From Skeletonema tropicum (lineage: Eukaryota; Bacillariophyta; Thalassiosirophyceae; Thalassiosirales; Thalassiosiraceae): a DNA stretch of 64,000 bases. The stretch covers positions 1,736,001 to 1,800,000 of the forward strand of contig CM074130.1 in assembly GCA_037178625.1 (NCBI GenBank). Reading direction: 5' to 3'. This document shows, piece after piece, positions 1 to 11,306 of the stretch. Position numbers and translations under genes: made by a program. Within the stretch, counting starts at the first letter, position 1. Every line of letters begins with the position of its first letter. A model generated the notes under the pieces. That model saw only the letters and a program-made list of their open reading frames with translations, did not search any database and was not told the origin of the DNA.

Positions 1-1018
1 CGTAATACTCCGGAGCAATCCTGCGAACATCGGGAAGGTGCCTCCCACTAATATTGGCAAAATCGTGATGCTCATTGTGATACCCTACATTGAACGTAAG
101 CCAATTAAGCGGTCCATAATAGCTAAATGTTTCCTGCCCCTCATGCATGACATAGTGCTCGGCAATGAAATGGCCAGCAACTGGGTGCAACCCCATACCA
201 AACAGAGTACCAACGACAAGATACAGAAGTTCACGTAATCCCCAAACATACACAATGCTCAGATCAAACGCAATGATGCAGACAATATTGATGAATTCCC
301 ATCGTGTCGGTTCTTTGGGGTTGACCGCCAAGGGACGTAAAGAATAGAACAAAGGTTGCAACAAACACCACAACACCTTGCGAGGAGAAGAGTGGAAGAA
401 CCATCCCTCCCACTCAGTCGGAATATCCACATCGACTACATCTTCACCCTGAAATTTGTGATGCTCCATATGATACCGTTTGAAACTGGCAGCGGCAGGG
501 ATACCCATGGGCAAATTTGCAAGTATGGCAAGGAACCGATTGGGTGTTACCCCCTTCGCACCGAGATTGTGGGATAGTTCGTGCATTGCAAGTGTCATCA
601 TGTGGTTGATGGATCCGGAGAGAGTGTAACAGCAGAATAGCCACGTGTACCATGGTGCTCCCTGTAGAACGTGGAGCGAGAGGAGTTGGAAGGCTACCCA
701 GAATGCTACTTTGAATTTGGTCGATGTATCTATGCCCATGTACTGCTTTAGAGATGGATGTTTGCCCAGAATCTCTTGTTTTCTGCAATTTACGACGATG
801 GTCATGATGAAATAAAAGTTAGAAACAATGCGAAATACATAACAGCATCGAAACGAGAAGCATTGTTGTTGTTTTTGACCCACTCACCTTCTTCTATGTG
901 GCTCTTCATCGTGTGCCCAATAAAATTTTGGTTGACTCTGAACTTTTTCTTCTCGCTCCTTGTCCAGTACGGAGACTATATTATCCTGCTTGGCGATTGC
1001 ACATCCGCCCCTCCCCAT
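1..1018 (-). CDS. DEGS1: Sphingolipid delta-4 desaturase (dihydroceramide desaturase), 3' end cut by window
   Basis: Introduces the 4,5-trans double bond into dihydroceramide at the ER. Two exons on the minus strand, 1018-888 and 782-<1, joined across a GTGAGT...TTGCAG intron (887-783). The splice restores the frame (HRRRKQEIL). The ATG at 1018 gives MGRGGCAIAKQD. About 304 residues are present, against roughly 320 for the family, so only the extreme C-terminus is missing. The three histidine boxes are visible: HELSHN, HMEHH and, near the window edge, NEHHDF inside the family signature NVGYHNEHHDF. The block HPVAGHFIAEHY before the third box is highly characteristic of the DEGS family. Membrane stretches surround the boxes. 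A second sphingolipid gene, LCB2, lies near the other end of the window. Identification is firm; the start rests on being the first in-frame ATG. Confidence 0.93.
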
Positions 1019-1307
1019 TGTTGCTAAATGTTTTGCTGCTGGTATTGGATTCTTTTTCCTGATCTATTCCATTGGGCTCAGAGAACGAGAGCTCCTCCTC
1101 CACCGCTATCGCTGTATATATCTTGATCTTGAGAGCTTTGCCCTTGCTTTGCTCCTGAGCTTTATTTTGGCCGAAAACTGCTTTCTTTCTCGCCACCACA
1201 GATGCACGAAAATGGCGGAGGAGGGCAAAAACAGGGCCCCAAAAATCCACAACACAGCATAGAAGTCTATCATAGTCACACATGGTTGATGTTGTGTGTA
1301 GAAGCCG

Positions 1308-3330
1308 ATGTGCTCGAATAGGATTAGGACTAGTAGGCCAACAATAACCATCTACATCCTAGTCACTGTCTGGGTTACGCTACTGCACTGCAGACACTGC
1401 CTTTGTTTTACGGCTGTCAGCCGATTGCTTGGACCGACAGCTTCATTGGCGCCGACGACGACGAGAATGTCCATGTCAAGAAGTAATGATGATGTAGACT
1501 ATCAAGATGCATCAACGCTATTCCATCACGCCTTGGACTCTTCTCGACTTGGTAGAAGGCATGATTCTCTCGAGTCTTATACAGCTTCTGTGGGGCGCGA
1601 CAGTCAGATCAGCAATGTAGACATCCCAAAAGAGTTTTCATTAGTGACAATACTGTGTCGGAATAATGAAGACAAACAATCCGACAACACTGACAATACT
1701 AGAAGTAATTTAAGCATCTTGATAGGAAAGAAGTTGAGAGGCTTTGGAGCTGGATTCTACAATTGCTTTGGAGGGAAGCTCGAGAAGGATCTGGGAGAGC
1801 AAAACAAGCCAGCAATTGGGGCTGTTCGTGAGCTAGAAGAAGAAACTGGCATCTCTGTTCCACTCTCAACTATGGAAAAATCATTTGTTGGCACTATCAA
1901 TTTTACATTTGACGATTGGGAAGAAAATAGAGCAATGAAAGTTCATCTGTTTTGTGTCTTTGTATCTCTTTCAGTGGATGCAACCAATTCTACAAAAGCT
2001 CACAATTTTGATGCAAATACAATCAATATCGACCCAGATCAAATAAGAGGTTGCGACGAGATCGAACCAGTCTTGTTGCACAACTGTTACGATTTGCCAC
2101 TTGAGCAAATGTTTGCAGATGATTCTATATGGCTTCCAATGCTTCTACATCATCATGAGACAAGTATCGGGGTAAATATCAAGTTCGATGCTTGGTTTCA
2201 TTTTCACAAAGGGGGTGCGGAAACCAACTCTATTATGCATTATCACATTCAAAGACATTGTAATCAAAATATTTTATCCAATGATGGAGATGGAGCAAAA
2301 CAATCGGCAAAATTCAATCTCGAAAAGAAGCTGTTTCATGCTCTTCATGATAATCATATTCATAACCCGTCAATCAAAGAATTTAAAGAATCTTGGAGCT
2401 TTGCAAATAGTGTACGTTCCTTTCTGAAGGAGGGAAAGAGGATGACACACGTGTTGGATGTAGCTGGTGGGCACGGTGCACTTGGTAAGCTTCACACCGA
2501 CGTGATGTGCAAGACATTCTCCTGATTCTGTTTCGATGAAAAGTATTTTTACTCACCTTGCCTTGAACCGACTCTGAGTAGCGGCATTGTTTCTTCTTCT
2601 GGTGCCAGAATGTGAGTCTGCTACTGTCATTGACCCTGCGATTGTGAAAGGAGAAGTTGGTGTCAAGGATGCCTGGCGTGAATTTTGGGGCGATAAAAAG
2701 TTAGTTTATAGACACGAGTGCCTGCGGACTGGATTGAGAAAGGAACTTGACAATATCTTGCACGCCAACAATCTAAACATATCTCCAACCAATGTACTTG
2801 TGGTAGCATGCCATGCCTGTCAGCATCTAACAGATGAAACATTGGAAATTGCATCCGAATATGGAGTAAATATTGCAGTATTACCTTGTTGCCAAAAAGA
2901 TCACAAAGGATCTTGGAAAGGGCTTTCAAAGCGTCTTGCCAAAAGCTCTAAAGACGCAGCTTCACTTTCCTTTGGAACGATTATGGATTTGTTGACAGCA
3001 GGGAAGATGATGGCATGGAACACTGGCTTACAAGCGAATGTTGAGTATGTTGTCAAGATGAAACTAATGGACAGCGCCATCACTCTTCAAAATCGTATAA
3101 TCATGTGCAAATCGATGCAGAGACAAGATGGCAGCTGCAACGATGAAGAAAGAGAAGCAGCGCACCAACGTTTGGCTCTTGCGTATCGTCGTGCTCATAA
3201 TGTTGACAAAGGTAAGAAGAATAGAATCCGAAGATTGACGAATGCATTCAAGGAATCTTTCACCCTTTCTGGCTTGGTTACTGGGTTCTGCATTGGAGTA
3301 GCATGCTCTCACATGCTGCGTAGGAAATAG
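1308..3330 (+). CDS. Nudix (MTH1-like) hydrolase fused to a SAM-dependent methyltransferase domain
   Basis: Exons 1308-2484 and 2582-3330 (GTAAGC...GAGTAG) give 641 residues. The N-terminus has a hydrophobic segment ending in CLCFTAV, with Phe at a plausible +1 position as in diatom plastid presequences. Residues about 145-290 match MTH1/NUDT1: GFGAGFYNCFGGK, a Nudix box with RELEEETGI, and the late block DDSIWLPMLL. The box has a slightly longer loop than usual between its first Gly and Glu. From about residue 380 a class I methyltransferase begins with motif I DVAGGHGALA; the intron falls inside this motif, so both domains belong to one protein. ATVIDPA (motif II) and LPCCQ follow. The C-terminus carries a hydrophobic stretch (SGLVTGFCIGVACSHM), perhaps a tail anchor. 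MTH1 clears oxidised dNTPs; the methyltransferase substrate cannot be told from sequence. Confidence 0.82.
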
Positions 3331-3728
3331 TTAAGCTGCAGTGATGTAAGAATAAGCCAAACAGTGAGTCTGCCTAAAATATGTGAATAAATTGCAATTT
3401 TGTGATCATCTGGCTGATTAAGCTTTCTGAGACGTCCGTCACTCGACTTACCAAAGATGAGACAATTATGTTGTTGTCCGTTGAACCAACTCAGTCGCGT
3501 GGTTATTCCCACTCTCTTGCAATTCTGTTAGCCACCAAACGGAGTCCAACGCACACAAGATGGTCCGTCGTACTAATTCCGACGCAGCGTCATTTCCCAT
3601 TTGGTGAGATCATTGGTCGCCAAAAGAAAAGGAGAATGATCAAATCTCAACTCACATGCTCGGCAGCAATGCCATCCCAAAGCTCAGAGAACGCCTCGCA
3701 TAAATCACAAAAAAAAAATCAAGAAACC

Positions 3729-5663
3729 ATGAGCAGTCCTCTCTACAAAGACTTGGAGAGCAATGACGCTGTTGCTCCCTTGAGCAACAAGCAGCCAGCA
3801 ACCAAAAAGACATCTTTCCTCCGAAGATGGGGCCCCGCTTTGGTCGCCATTGCCGGTGTAATTGCCGTGAACGTAGCCCTCCTCGGCCCTACCGGCGGAA
3901 AGATCCCTGCGTTAAATGAAAGGCAGCTGAGTGCCCAGAATCGTCGCTTGGAGCGAACACAGGCCGTTCTAGACATGGAGTGGGATCATGAGGCCGACTT
4001 GAAGCGTGGTCTGCACAAAGAAGTTGGACGCCACCTTTCGGAAGAGGAGGGAGGTGTGATGGAGTACACTCGCCGTCGTCATCGTTTTTTGGGAGAATAC
4101 GTGCATGTGGATGTGTCGGATCAATTTACTCTCTTTGGAAAGTTGTCTATCTCGCTCATTTACTTTGCCTTCTGGGTATTCCTTATGTTCCCTAACTGGT
4201 TCCTCCCCATTGGCCGACCGGGTATTGCTCTCGGCGGTGGATTGAGTATGGTTGTCTTCCGTTACATTCTCTTGCTCACTGGACAAGGGCCCGTTTTCGA
4301 TGCTGCCAAGGTTATTATTTTGGAGCCTCTATTCTTACTCTTCGGTCTCATGCTCACCACCATCTACTTGGAGAAGATGGAACGTGGGGGACTCTTCGAC
4401 AAGCTACGTGATTCTCTGGACGATCCAGTCAACTGGAAGCGCTCTGCTAAGATTATGACCATGTCAACAATTGGATCTGCTGCCGTCATGAACGATTCCG
4501 TTGTGCTCATCTTCTCTGGAGTTGTTGTGGACCTCTGTGTTCGTCACAAGGTTTCCAACTCACTTCCATACCTCCTCTCCCTCGCCACCACCGCCAACAC
4601 TGGATCTGCCTACACTATGACTGGAAACCCTCAAAACATCCTCATTGTCTCCCTCGCCTACGATGATATCAGTTGGACTGAGTTCTTGAGCAACATGATC
4701 TTGCCCGTCACCGCCGCATCCATCATCAACGCAGTTTTGCTCTTCGTATATTACTCATCAGAATTATTCCCAGGTGCCTCTGGTTTGATGGAGTGCTTGG
4801 GAATTGTTTTCTCCGGCAACCGCACACCTGAGATGCTTGCTCAAGAGCATGCCTACCATGCTCGCAATGTCCAAGCTGTTCAAGAAGATACCAAAGCCGG
4901 ATGGTCAATTTGGTCCAAGATTCAGATTGTTCTTGTCACCATCTTCTTGATCTGTTTCGCTGTTGGCCTCGATGTGTGTGTCACTTCAATCTGCGCTGGA
5001 GCAATCCTCATGGTCTTGGCTGCCTGGAAGAGACAACACTACGATCCTAAGCCTGAGATTGTTGACTACGATGCCGAAGGAAATGCCCTTCCACCGAAGA
5101 AGATGTACGACATGGATGGTAATGAAATCGAGCCAGAGGAAGAGGAGCTTGTTACAGAATCCGAGACAACTCTCACTGAGGTTGACTATGGTCTTCTCAT
5201 GCTTTTCATCGGTCAGTTCATTCTTATTGGATCTTTCGACGATACTGGTGTTCCCCAAGCGTTCTTCAACGCTGCAATGGGTGGCTGCGCTGAGCAAATG
5301 ACTTCTGTTCCATGTGTTTACTGGTTCGTCCTTGTCATCACCATCCTCTCCAACGTTGCATCCAACGTGCCAGTTGTGCAAATGCTTGCCGCCACCTTCC
5401 CCTACGCCACTCCTTATGACTGGATGCAAGTGTCTTTCTCTGCCACAATTGCTGGTAACCTCACCATGCTTGGAAGTGCTGCCAACATGATTGTTGCATT
5501 CCAGGCTGCCAAGGTCGGTGACCGTACCTTCACTTCTGAGCGTCATGCTCCCTTCGGTATTCCATCAACGCTTGTATCTTTATACGCGGGTACAGCTTTG
5601 CTCTCTTTGGTGCACTTCTCACCAGAGTGCTCTGTAAAGCTTGGAGAGTGCGATGATGAGTAA
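3729..5663 (+). CDS. Lsi2-like / ArsB-NhaD family ion permease (candidate silicon efflux transporter)
   Basis: Single-exon gene of 644 residues with about a dozen membrane segments. Two paired family signatures are clear: MTGNPQNILI in the first half and AGNLTMLGSAANMIV in the second. They correspond to the GNPQN and GSAAN motifs of the ArsB/Lsi2 branch of the ion transporter superfamily, whose plant members export silicic acid or arsenite by proton exchange. A hydrophilic acidic loop (DMDGNEIEPEEEE) separates the halves, and a cytosolic N-terminus precedes a first hydrophobic stretch. The frame is open upstream to 3402, with another ATG at 3669; 3729 was chosen for its good context (AAACCATGAG) and because the sequence before it looks unlike a protein. 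In a diatom, silicon efflux is the attractive role, but substrate is inference: citrate, arsenite and sodium carriers share this fold. Confidence 0.82.
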   Translation: MSSPLYKDLESNDAVAPLSNKQPATKKTSFLRRWGPALVAIAGVIAVNVALLGPTGGKIPALNERQLSAQNRRLERTQAVLDMEWDHEADLKRGLHKEVGRHLSEEEGGVMEYTRRRHRFLGEYVHVDVSDQFTLFGKLSISLIYFAFWVFLMFPNWFLPIGRPGIALGGGLSMVVFRYILLLTGQGPVFDAAKVIILEPLFLLFGLMLTTIYLEKMERGGLFDKLRDSLDDPVNWKRSAKIMTMSTIGSAAVMNDSVVLIFSGVVVDLCVRHKVSNSLPYLLSLATTANTGSAYTMTGNPQNILIVSLAYDDISWTEFLSNMILPVTAASIINAVLLFVYYSSELFPGASGLMECLGIVFSGNRTPEMLAQEHAYHARNVQAVQEDTKAGWSIWSKIQIVLVTIFLICFAVGLDVCVTSICAGAILMVLAAWKRQHYDPKPEIVDYDAEGNALPPKKMYDMDGNEIEPEEEELVTESETTLTEVDYGLLMLFIGQFILIGSFDDTGVPQAFFNAAMGGCAEQMTSVPCVYWFVLVITILSNVASNVPVVQMLAATFPYATPYDWMQVSFSATIAGNLTMLGSAANMIVAFQAAKVGDRTFTSERHAPFGIPSTLVSLYAGTALLSLVHFSPECSVKLGECDDE

Positions 5664-6995
5664 TTTCGCAATGCCTGAGCTTAACTTGGGGTTAAAGGCA
5701 AACATTATTTATGTGGTAGAAAAACGTTGTAGATAATAAAATTGATGCTATCATTTTATTCTGTAGCAATGACGCAATAGTAGTACCATAAAATAGCAGC
5801 AACAACTCAGGACCTCGTCTTGACAGATTCCATTCAAAAACGCATCTGGACAGCAATTCATCCCATCGTATCAGTTAGAGTCGCATCCATTGACGACATG
5901 ATCAGCGAAGAGGAGGAAGTTGAAAATTGTATATTTTTAACGACCGATGTCCGATGATACGATACAAACTGGTTCAGGCACATCATAACGTACTCGTTGA
6001 GCCAGGGTATTGTAGGGTATCGAGTGTACTTTTATACCAGATGCGCTCAGTCCTATCCTCTGCATCGCGTATAAGTCGATGATGCCCACAAAACGACTTG
6101 ACTTCTCTGCACAAGCCTCTCCTGCATCCACAAGCTTTGAAGTCGATCTTGTTTGATGTTTGTTAGAGACAGACGGATATGTTTCTTTCTTGCGTGCATG
6201 TTGTGTTATATGGTGATGGAGGAAGGGAGGCCATACTTCCTCACTGATGCATCAAGTCGAATGATTGGTGCGACTGAATGAATTGAAAATAGATAACTTC
6301 ATAAAATCCACATTGTCTTTGAGCCTCTCTAGAGATATTGCATCAAGATTATTCTGGTATGCTTTGAACCATCTCTCCGCTGAATGTACTCTACCTTGAG
6401 CAATGGGACAATCTTAGCGACATAGCGTCTGTAGCTAGCATTCGTCAAATCTCCTCTCCAAGAATCAACGTAGACTAAAGCGACATATGCCAATAATATT
6501 GCGTCCAACGTCAACGTCATCTTTACCGTGTGCAATCATTTTCCACTTCCACCCTTTTCCCTGAGGTCAAACATGCAAATGTTCCCGACAGAGGAGGGAA
6601 GAGGAACCCCCAGGAACCGATGCTGCCCATTAAACTAATAGTTTGACAGGGGCCAAAATAAGCCGCCCCTCCTCTTCACAAACTTAACCCAATGGCATCG
6701 TCGGAGCAACGCCGTCGTCTCTCCTTGGGCGTAAAATCCATTTCAATATTTTTTTTTGCACATTATGACGGCCAAAATAAATTATATCCACATTTCACGT
6801 TTGTCGCCATTCAGTGCTGTGTCGACCAACTGGCCCAGTGTCGACAAAAAGTCCGTTTGGTTTGTTCATCAAATGTATTGTACTTCGAGGACAGACAAAA
6901 CCACTTCGGTTGATCTTGCCATGTATTTTCAAGAGGGAATTTTGCAAAAATACAAAGATGATACTCATTAATTTTTTACTGTTGAATGTTTGTTT
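5664..6995. other. Intergenic stretch, no supported gene
   Basis: It holds the presumed 3' UTR of the permease gene (AATAAAATTG near 5735) and AT-balanced sequence without long frames. The only item worth naming is a 63-codon minus-strand frame at 6520-6329 that opens with a hydrophobic run (MTLTLDAILLAYVALVYVD). It could be a small secreted protein, but nothing else supports it and it is not called as a gene. Confidence 0.5.
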
Positions 6996-7324
6996 TGCAA
7001 CGTTTGTTTTGTATGCAACCTGGCCAACGGTCCCATCGTAAGCAGCGCTGTTGTTTCCCTTGTGTTGTGGGTGGTGGCTGCTGCGAGGAAGGAGGAATAG
7101 CGGCCTGGAAGCGGCCATGATCATCGTCGATAGTTGATAATTTATATTGATTTAATTTTCGACTCGTGACTGCACTTTTTTTGCAACGTTTGTTTTGTAT
7201 GCAACCAGGCCAACGGTCCCGTCGTAAGCAGCGCTGTTGTTGCCCTTGTCGTTGTGGGCGGTGGCTGATGCGAGGAAGGAGGAATAGCGGCCTGGAAGCG
7301 GCCATGATCATCGTCGATAGTCGA
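6996..7324. repeat. Two direct copies of a ~142-bp unit, 186 bp apart
   Basis: The block starting GCAACGTTTGTTTTGTATGC at 6997 recurs at 7183, and both copies run about 140 bp to CATGATCATCGTCGATAG. They differ at only a handful of positions (for example ACCTGGCC/ACCAGGCC and TTTCCC/TGCCC). The copies are separated by sequence that includes one member of the GACTCGTGACTGCAC hairpin motif. No frame is conserved convincingly between them. Confidence 0.85.
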
Positions 7325-7420
7325 TTATTGGTTCAGTCTGTCGACTCGTGACTGCACTTTTTCAATTCGTGACTGCAGAAAAAGTGCAGTCACGAGTCGA
7401 AAAAGTGCAGTCACGAGTCG
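7159..7420. repeat. Cluster of GACTCGTGACTGCAC motifs forming perfect 22-bp stem
   Basis: TCGACTCGTGACTGCACTTT(TT) occurs at 7159-7180 and 7341-7362. Its exact reverse complement occurs at 7379-7400 and again at 7400-7420. The 7341-7362 and 7379-7400 arms are perfect over 22 bp with a 16-base loop, and a partial copy (TTCGTGACTGCAG) sits inside the loop. Related hairpins recur at 62851-62918 and 63089-63130. Confidence 0.9.
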
Positions 7421-7596
7421 AAAATCTGAAAAAAATCTGACATATCCATACCATGGCGTCCCACCGCTAGTAGATACCGCCAGCAACACCATCAAAATAG
7501 ACCCACTCACCGAACATCTCCGCCACCAACAACGTGACAAACTACTACGCCGTCTCATCCCCCTCCTCCTCACCATCATTACTCACTTTATATATC

Positions 7597-8058
7597 ATGA
7601 AAATGAAGGTTCCACCAGTTATGGTTTTTATCTATCTTTTTGTGATAATTGGTTTGGCTCAGGGTGGTTACGCACCCAAGGAAAGCCCCAAGCTTCCAGA
7701 GGGTTTTTGTCCAAAGGAAACTGGTACGATAACTGCAACAACAGGAGGTACGTGTCAAGCTGTATTTGTTGATGTTGTGTTTCTTTGAATTATGTATTTT
7801 GTAGGCTGACATTGAATCTTTTTCTCATTATGAAATAGAGTGCATGTGCGACTGGCAGCATAAAGATGGTTGCGTTGGAAGCGGCTGCCAATATCAGTAC
7901 GGCTTAAGTTTCTATCATTACAGGTAATTTTTCAAATGCATATATATCATGTCCACAGATTTGTGCTACTGTGAGCTTGACTTGTTGTCTAACCATGTCT
8001 TTCTCTTGACTTATTTTATTCCAGTTGCAAGGATTGTAGGTGCGTTTCGAAGCCATAA
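7597..8058 (+). CDS. Small secreted cysteine-rich protein (8 Cys), family unknown
   Basis: Three exons, 7597-7747, 7839-7923 and 8025-8058, encode 89 residues. All junctions are GT-AG (GTACGT...AATAG, GTAATT...TTCCAG) and keep frame. Residues 1-22 form a strong signal peptide (VMVFIYLFVIIGLAQG), and the mature part has eight cysteines at 38, 52, 54, 62, 67, 80, 83 and 85, enough for four disulfides. The last exon encodes CKDCRCVSKP. The even cysteine count emerges only after splicing, which supports the model; the unspliced frame would lose seven of the eight cysteines. The even cysteine count and short length resemble secreted cysteine-rich peptides generally (defensin-like, protease inhibitors, pheromone-like signals), but I recognise no family and assign no function. 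Confidence 0.6.
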
Positions 8059-8135
8059 CATTGAGAAAGCTGAATAATATTATACGGCAAAATACGATAA
8101 ACTACAATGTATAAGATTTTAATGTTGTATCTAAT

Positions 8136-11100
8136 TTACCCGTGCCTGTTACCCTTGCGTGAAAGAAAGGATGTGATAAATTTGCCACTCAACGAAGGGA
8201 ATTCAAATCCTGTCTCAAACTGTTGAGCCTTGCCCGTACCTCTTGGCATCGATGATAGTTTCCTCTTTTTCAACGGTTGCGAATCCACTGCAGACCCTAC
8301 TTGTAGCACTGGGGCTTGTGTTTGCGAAATAGACGTCGATATGCTCTTCACACTCAACGCTGACTTCGTATTGTGCATACCAACGTTTAATGAGAGCATC
8401 CGGCAGTCATCTGTGATAGCAAGCAGCTCAACACCCAAACCGACGCATTCATTGACGCACAAAGCGCTGACTCCGCCTTTGATTCGCCAATACATCAGAT
8501 TGCCTGAGTCTTTCACGCATGCGACACCACGTTCACTCCTATTCACAACCATCACTACAGTTTCTGCCCCATTATCTACAACAACTGACACGGCATAGAA
8601 ACCCTTTGCTCCTAGGCTACCATCGCCAAAGGGAATGACTGACGACACTTTTGCATCTCTGCCATACGCTGACATATCAACCGACCATTCATCGTTTCCA
8701 AGGTAGCAAGATCGTCCAGCTCCTCCAAATGGAGACTTGATAGCGACTCGGCTTTCGCTTGTCATGAGTAGAAAATCATCATCTTTAGTTAAAAAGTGAA
8801 GATGATGTATATCATCGGCGGATGACAATGAGTTCAGTAATGTAGCACTGGTGTGATCCCAAAGTGTGACATGTGAGCCATAGCATACAGCGAGAACAGA
8901 CCCATCTGAAGAAAATGCTACAAGACTCTGCCCCGGTGACGAAAAGTTGCTTTGCGAAAGAAGATTGGCAAATCCAGCTGGTGTTTTGACCTTGTAAAGG
9001 CATTTCCACATAACAGATGCCACCCTTGTTGGCGAAAAGGAAGTCTTTTTAGACCAGATTCGAAAGGCATCTTCCTGTCGACTCAGTGTGCAAGCTGTCT
9101 CCCCATTTGGACTGATGGCAAGAGCACATACTTCACCTTCTCTCCCGTGAGGAGATGCCATCGATGAGACTAGCTCGTAGCTCATGGGTACATCACCATG
9201 ACGATGTTTCCGTTGGTCTGGTTTACGCCCCTTCACATCAGAAAAAGAATAGAATTTGATGCTTGTGCAAACACTCATTGGAGTTTCATCTCCTTGAGGC
9301 CCAACTAGCGAGTATTCCCTCCCCACACTCGTGTTTTCTGTCCAAACAGTATCCACAGTTATCATGTCTTTCCCATCCTGTCCAATAGCAATGTGCGTCA
9401 CAGCTGGCGTGGGAATGTTTGGATCGACACGTGGGTCGCGTCTACTTACTCTGTTATACGGGGATACCTCGAGTGTGCCGACAACCGAAGCTGATTTTGG
9501 GTCATACCAGTGTACCATTCCAGGTGCTATGGGGTTTAGAGGTGTGTAAATTAGTCACATTTGCAGGTAGATAAGCAGGCGAATAATATCAATGAGCGAC
9601 TCACCACCAGGTAAATTTGCTAGTATAGGATGGCCGGTAATTGGATCCTTCGACATTAAAATTGGCCCTTTCTTGATATCATGTTGTTTCTCATTGCTCT
9701 TGATCACACCCTCTTCATGCAACATCATGGACGCAATCCCCTGTTCTGTCCACAACCTGTCGTAATTTGCCCCATGGAAACATTGTACCGAGTTATCGGA
9801 ACAAAACACCACAATCTTGCCAGTGTGCCTACAGCACAGGGTATGAAGAATCCCGCCTTGACCTACTCTAGAGACAAAGTGAGATGGTCGATGAAAGTCT
9901 CGATCCAACTGCCATGTGACAAGGACGCTCTCTTCTCCACCTGAAATAAGACTACCACTGTTCCCTTTGTGACGGCCAGAGTCTGCCAAAAATGCCAAGG
10001 CACGAACAGGATTCGCATGCCAATGTACCGACTTTCGAACAGTGATAGCTTCCGGGTGTTGCTGCTGCTTATTGTCAACATCTTGACCACTGTTTTGAGC
10101 ATTCAAAAACGTTGCTACATTGTCGAATACACCATCCAGTATCTCCATGTGCCCACTGACACGTCCAAGAGCCAAATTTTTGGCATCAGGAGATATTGCA
10201 ATAGATGAGAATGCACTTTGTTCCTTGGGTTGGTAGGATGACTTCATTGACAACTCGAAATGGACCATTTCACCATTATCCGATTTGATGCTTTCACGAT
10301 AAATGACGAATCCTCTCGATGCACAGAGCACGAGATACACATCACCCTGTGAAACACTATTGGAACCTTCCTCTTCCACTTCATAGTCCATTGCATCCGC
10401 GGAAGCTGTCAAAGATGAAGGGCGATGATAGGCAGCCTTCAATCCAAAGATAGAATCTCCTTTTTTCAGGCAAACATGACTCTTTTGCAACCGTGCTTTT
10501 TCGTCTCGCGACGTTGATGACTTGACGACTTTGGTGGACACAAGACGCTTCAATTCGATCGATGTTACAGTCTGATTCTCATCATCTCCAGTGTTGTTTT
10601 CAAAAGGGGGAAGCAAGCAGCTGACCACTACACTGCCCGAATTCTTTTTGGATTTCTTATTTCCTCCTGATAATACATCATTATTGATCAAGCCGTAAAG
10701 AGGTGCTCCTCCCTTTTCCTCAAAGAGAGATGATGCAAGTGCAGCATCCGAAGTTGTAGGAGAACTTAATTGGACCATATGAACAGAGTCTGATTTTGAG
10801 CATGTCAACTGAAACACACGACGGGGAGTAACTTCTTCATTGCTTTTAGTAGCTGACACTTTCGTGGTGATGGCCCACTCTTGTAGTGTTCCATCACTAC
10901 ACCCAGCTACTACTACCCATTCTCCATTGTCTTCCTCCTCCTCATCTTCCTCAACATCGTCTGAATTGGCATCTTCATCTTCTGCACGGACTGGAAGCCA
11001 AACTAACGTCACTGCATACATCGTCTGATCACCTTTCGGAACAAGCGTACATACTCGTTTCCCATGATGGGCACTTCGAACTATGATTCGTTGTGAATTG

Positions 11101-11306
11101 GGCACCAACAAATATTGCTGAGCATCGGCATCTTCGGAAGCTGCTATTTGTGTCGCTAGTGGCGGAGTGATAATTGGTACAAGTGACGTTGTTGTTCGGG
11201 GTATAATGGTAGCATCATCTGTAGAAGTTTGTAGCAAATGAGGGAGCATCGGTCCGTCGATGTACTCGATGCAAGGAGTTGTTTCGTTTGATGTATCTTG
11301 AGACAT
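8136..11306 (-). CDS. WDR75: WDR75 / Utp17-like WD40 protein of the small-subunit processome
   Basis: Two exons, 11306-9605 and 9526-8136 (intron GTGAGT...CCATAG), encode 1030 residues. WDR75 (yeast Nan1/Utp17) belongs to the t-UTP group that binds nascent pre-rRNA in the nucleolus. The strongest evidence is in the middle: HWHANPVRALAFL, then LISGGEESVLVTWQL, matching the family's HWH...LLSGG.ESVLV.W segment. Further WD-type blades follow (EVCALAISPNGETACTLS...RIW; LVAFSSDGSVLAVCYGSHVTLWD). An acidic low-complexity insert lies after the first blades. The ATG at 11306 (MSQDTSNETT) was preferred because the frame stays open to 11681 through a promoter-like palindrome. The C-terminal tail is basic (KKRKLSS). 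Confidence 0.85.

Noticed and set aside
444..788. 114-codon minus-strand frame
   Set aside because: Out of frame with the desaturase exon that covers the same bases; the real frame shows three histidine boxes.
4986..5546. 186-codon minus frame within the permease
   Set aside because: Antisense of a clear transporter with GNPQN/GSAAN motifs.
6329..6520. 63-codon minus frame with hydrophobic start
   Set aside because: No splice partner, neighbours or recognisable domain; kept only as a remark in the intergenic entry.
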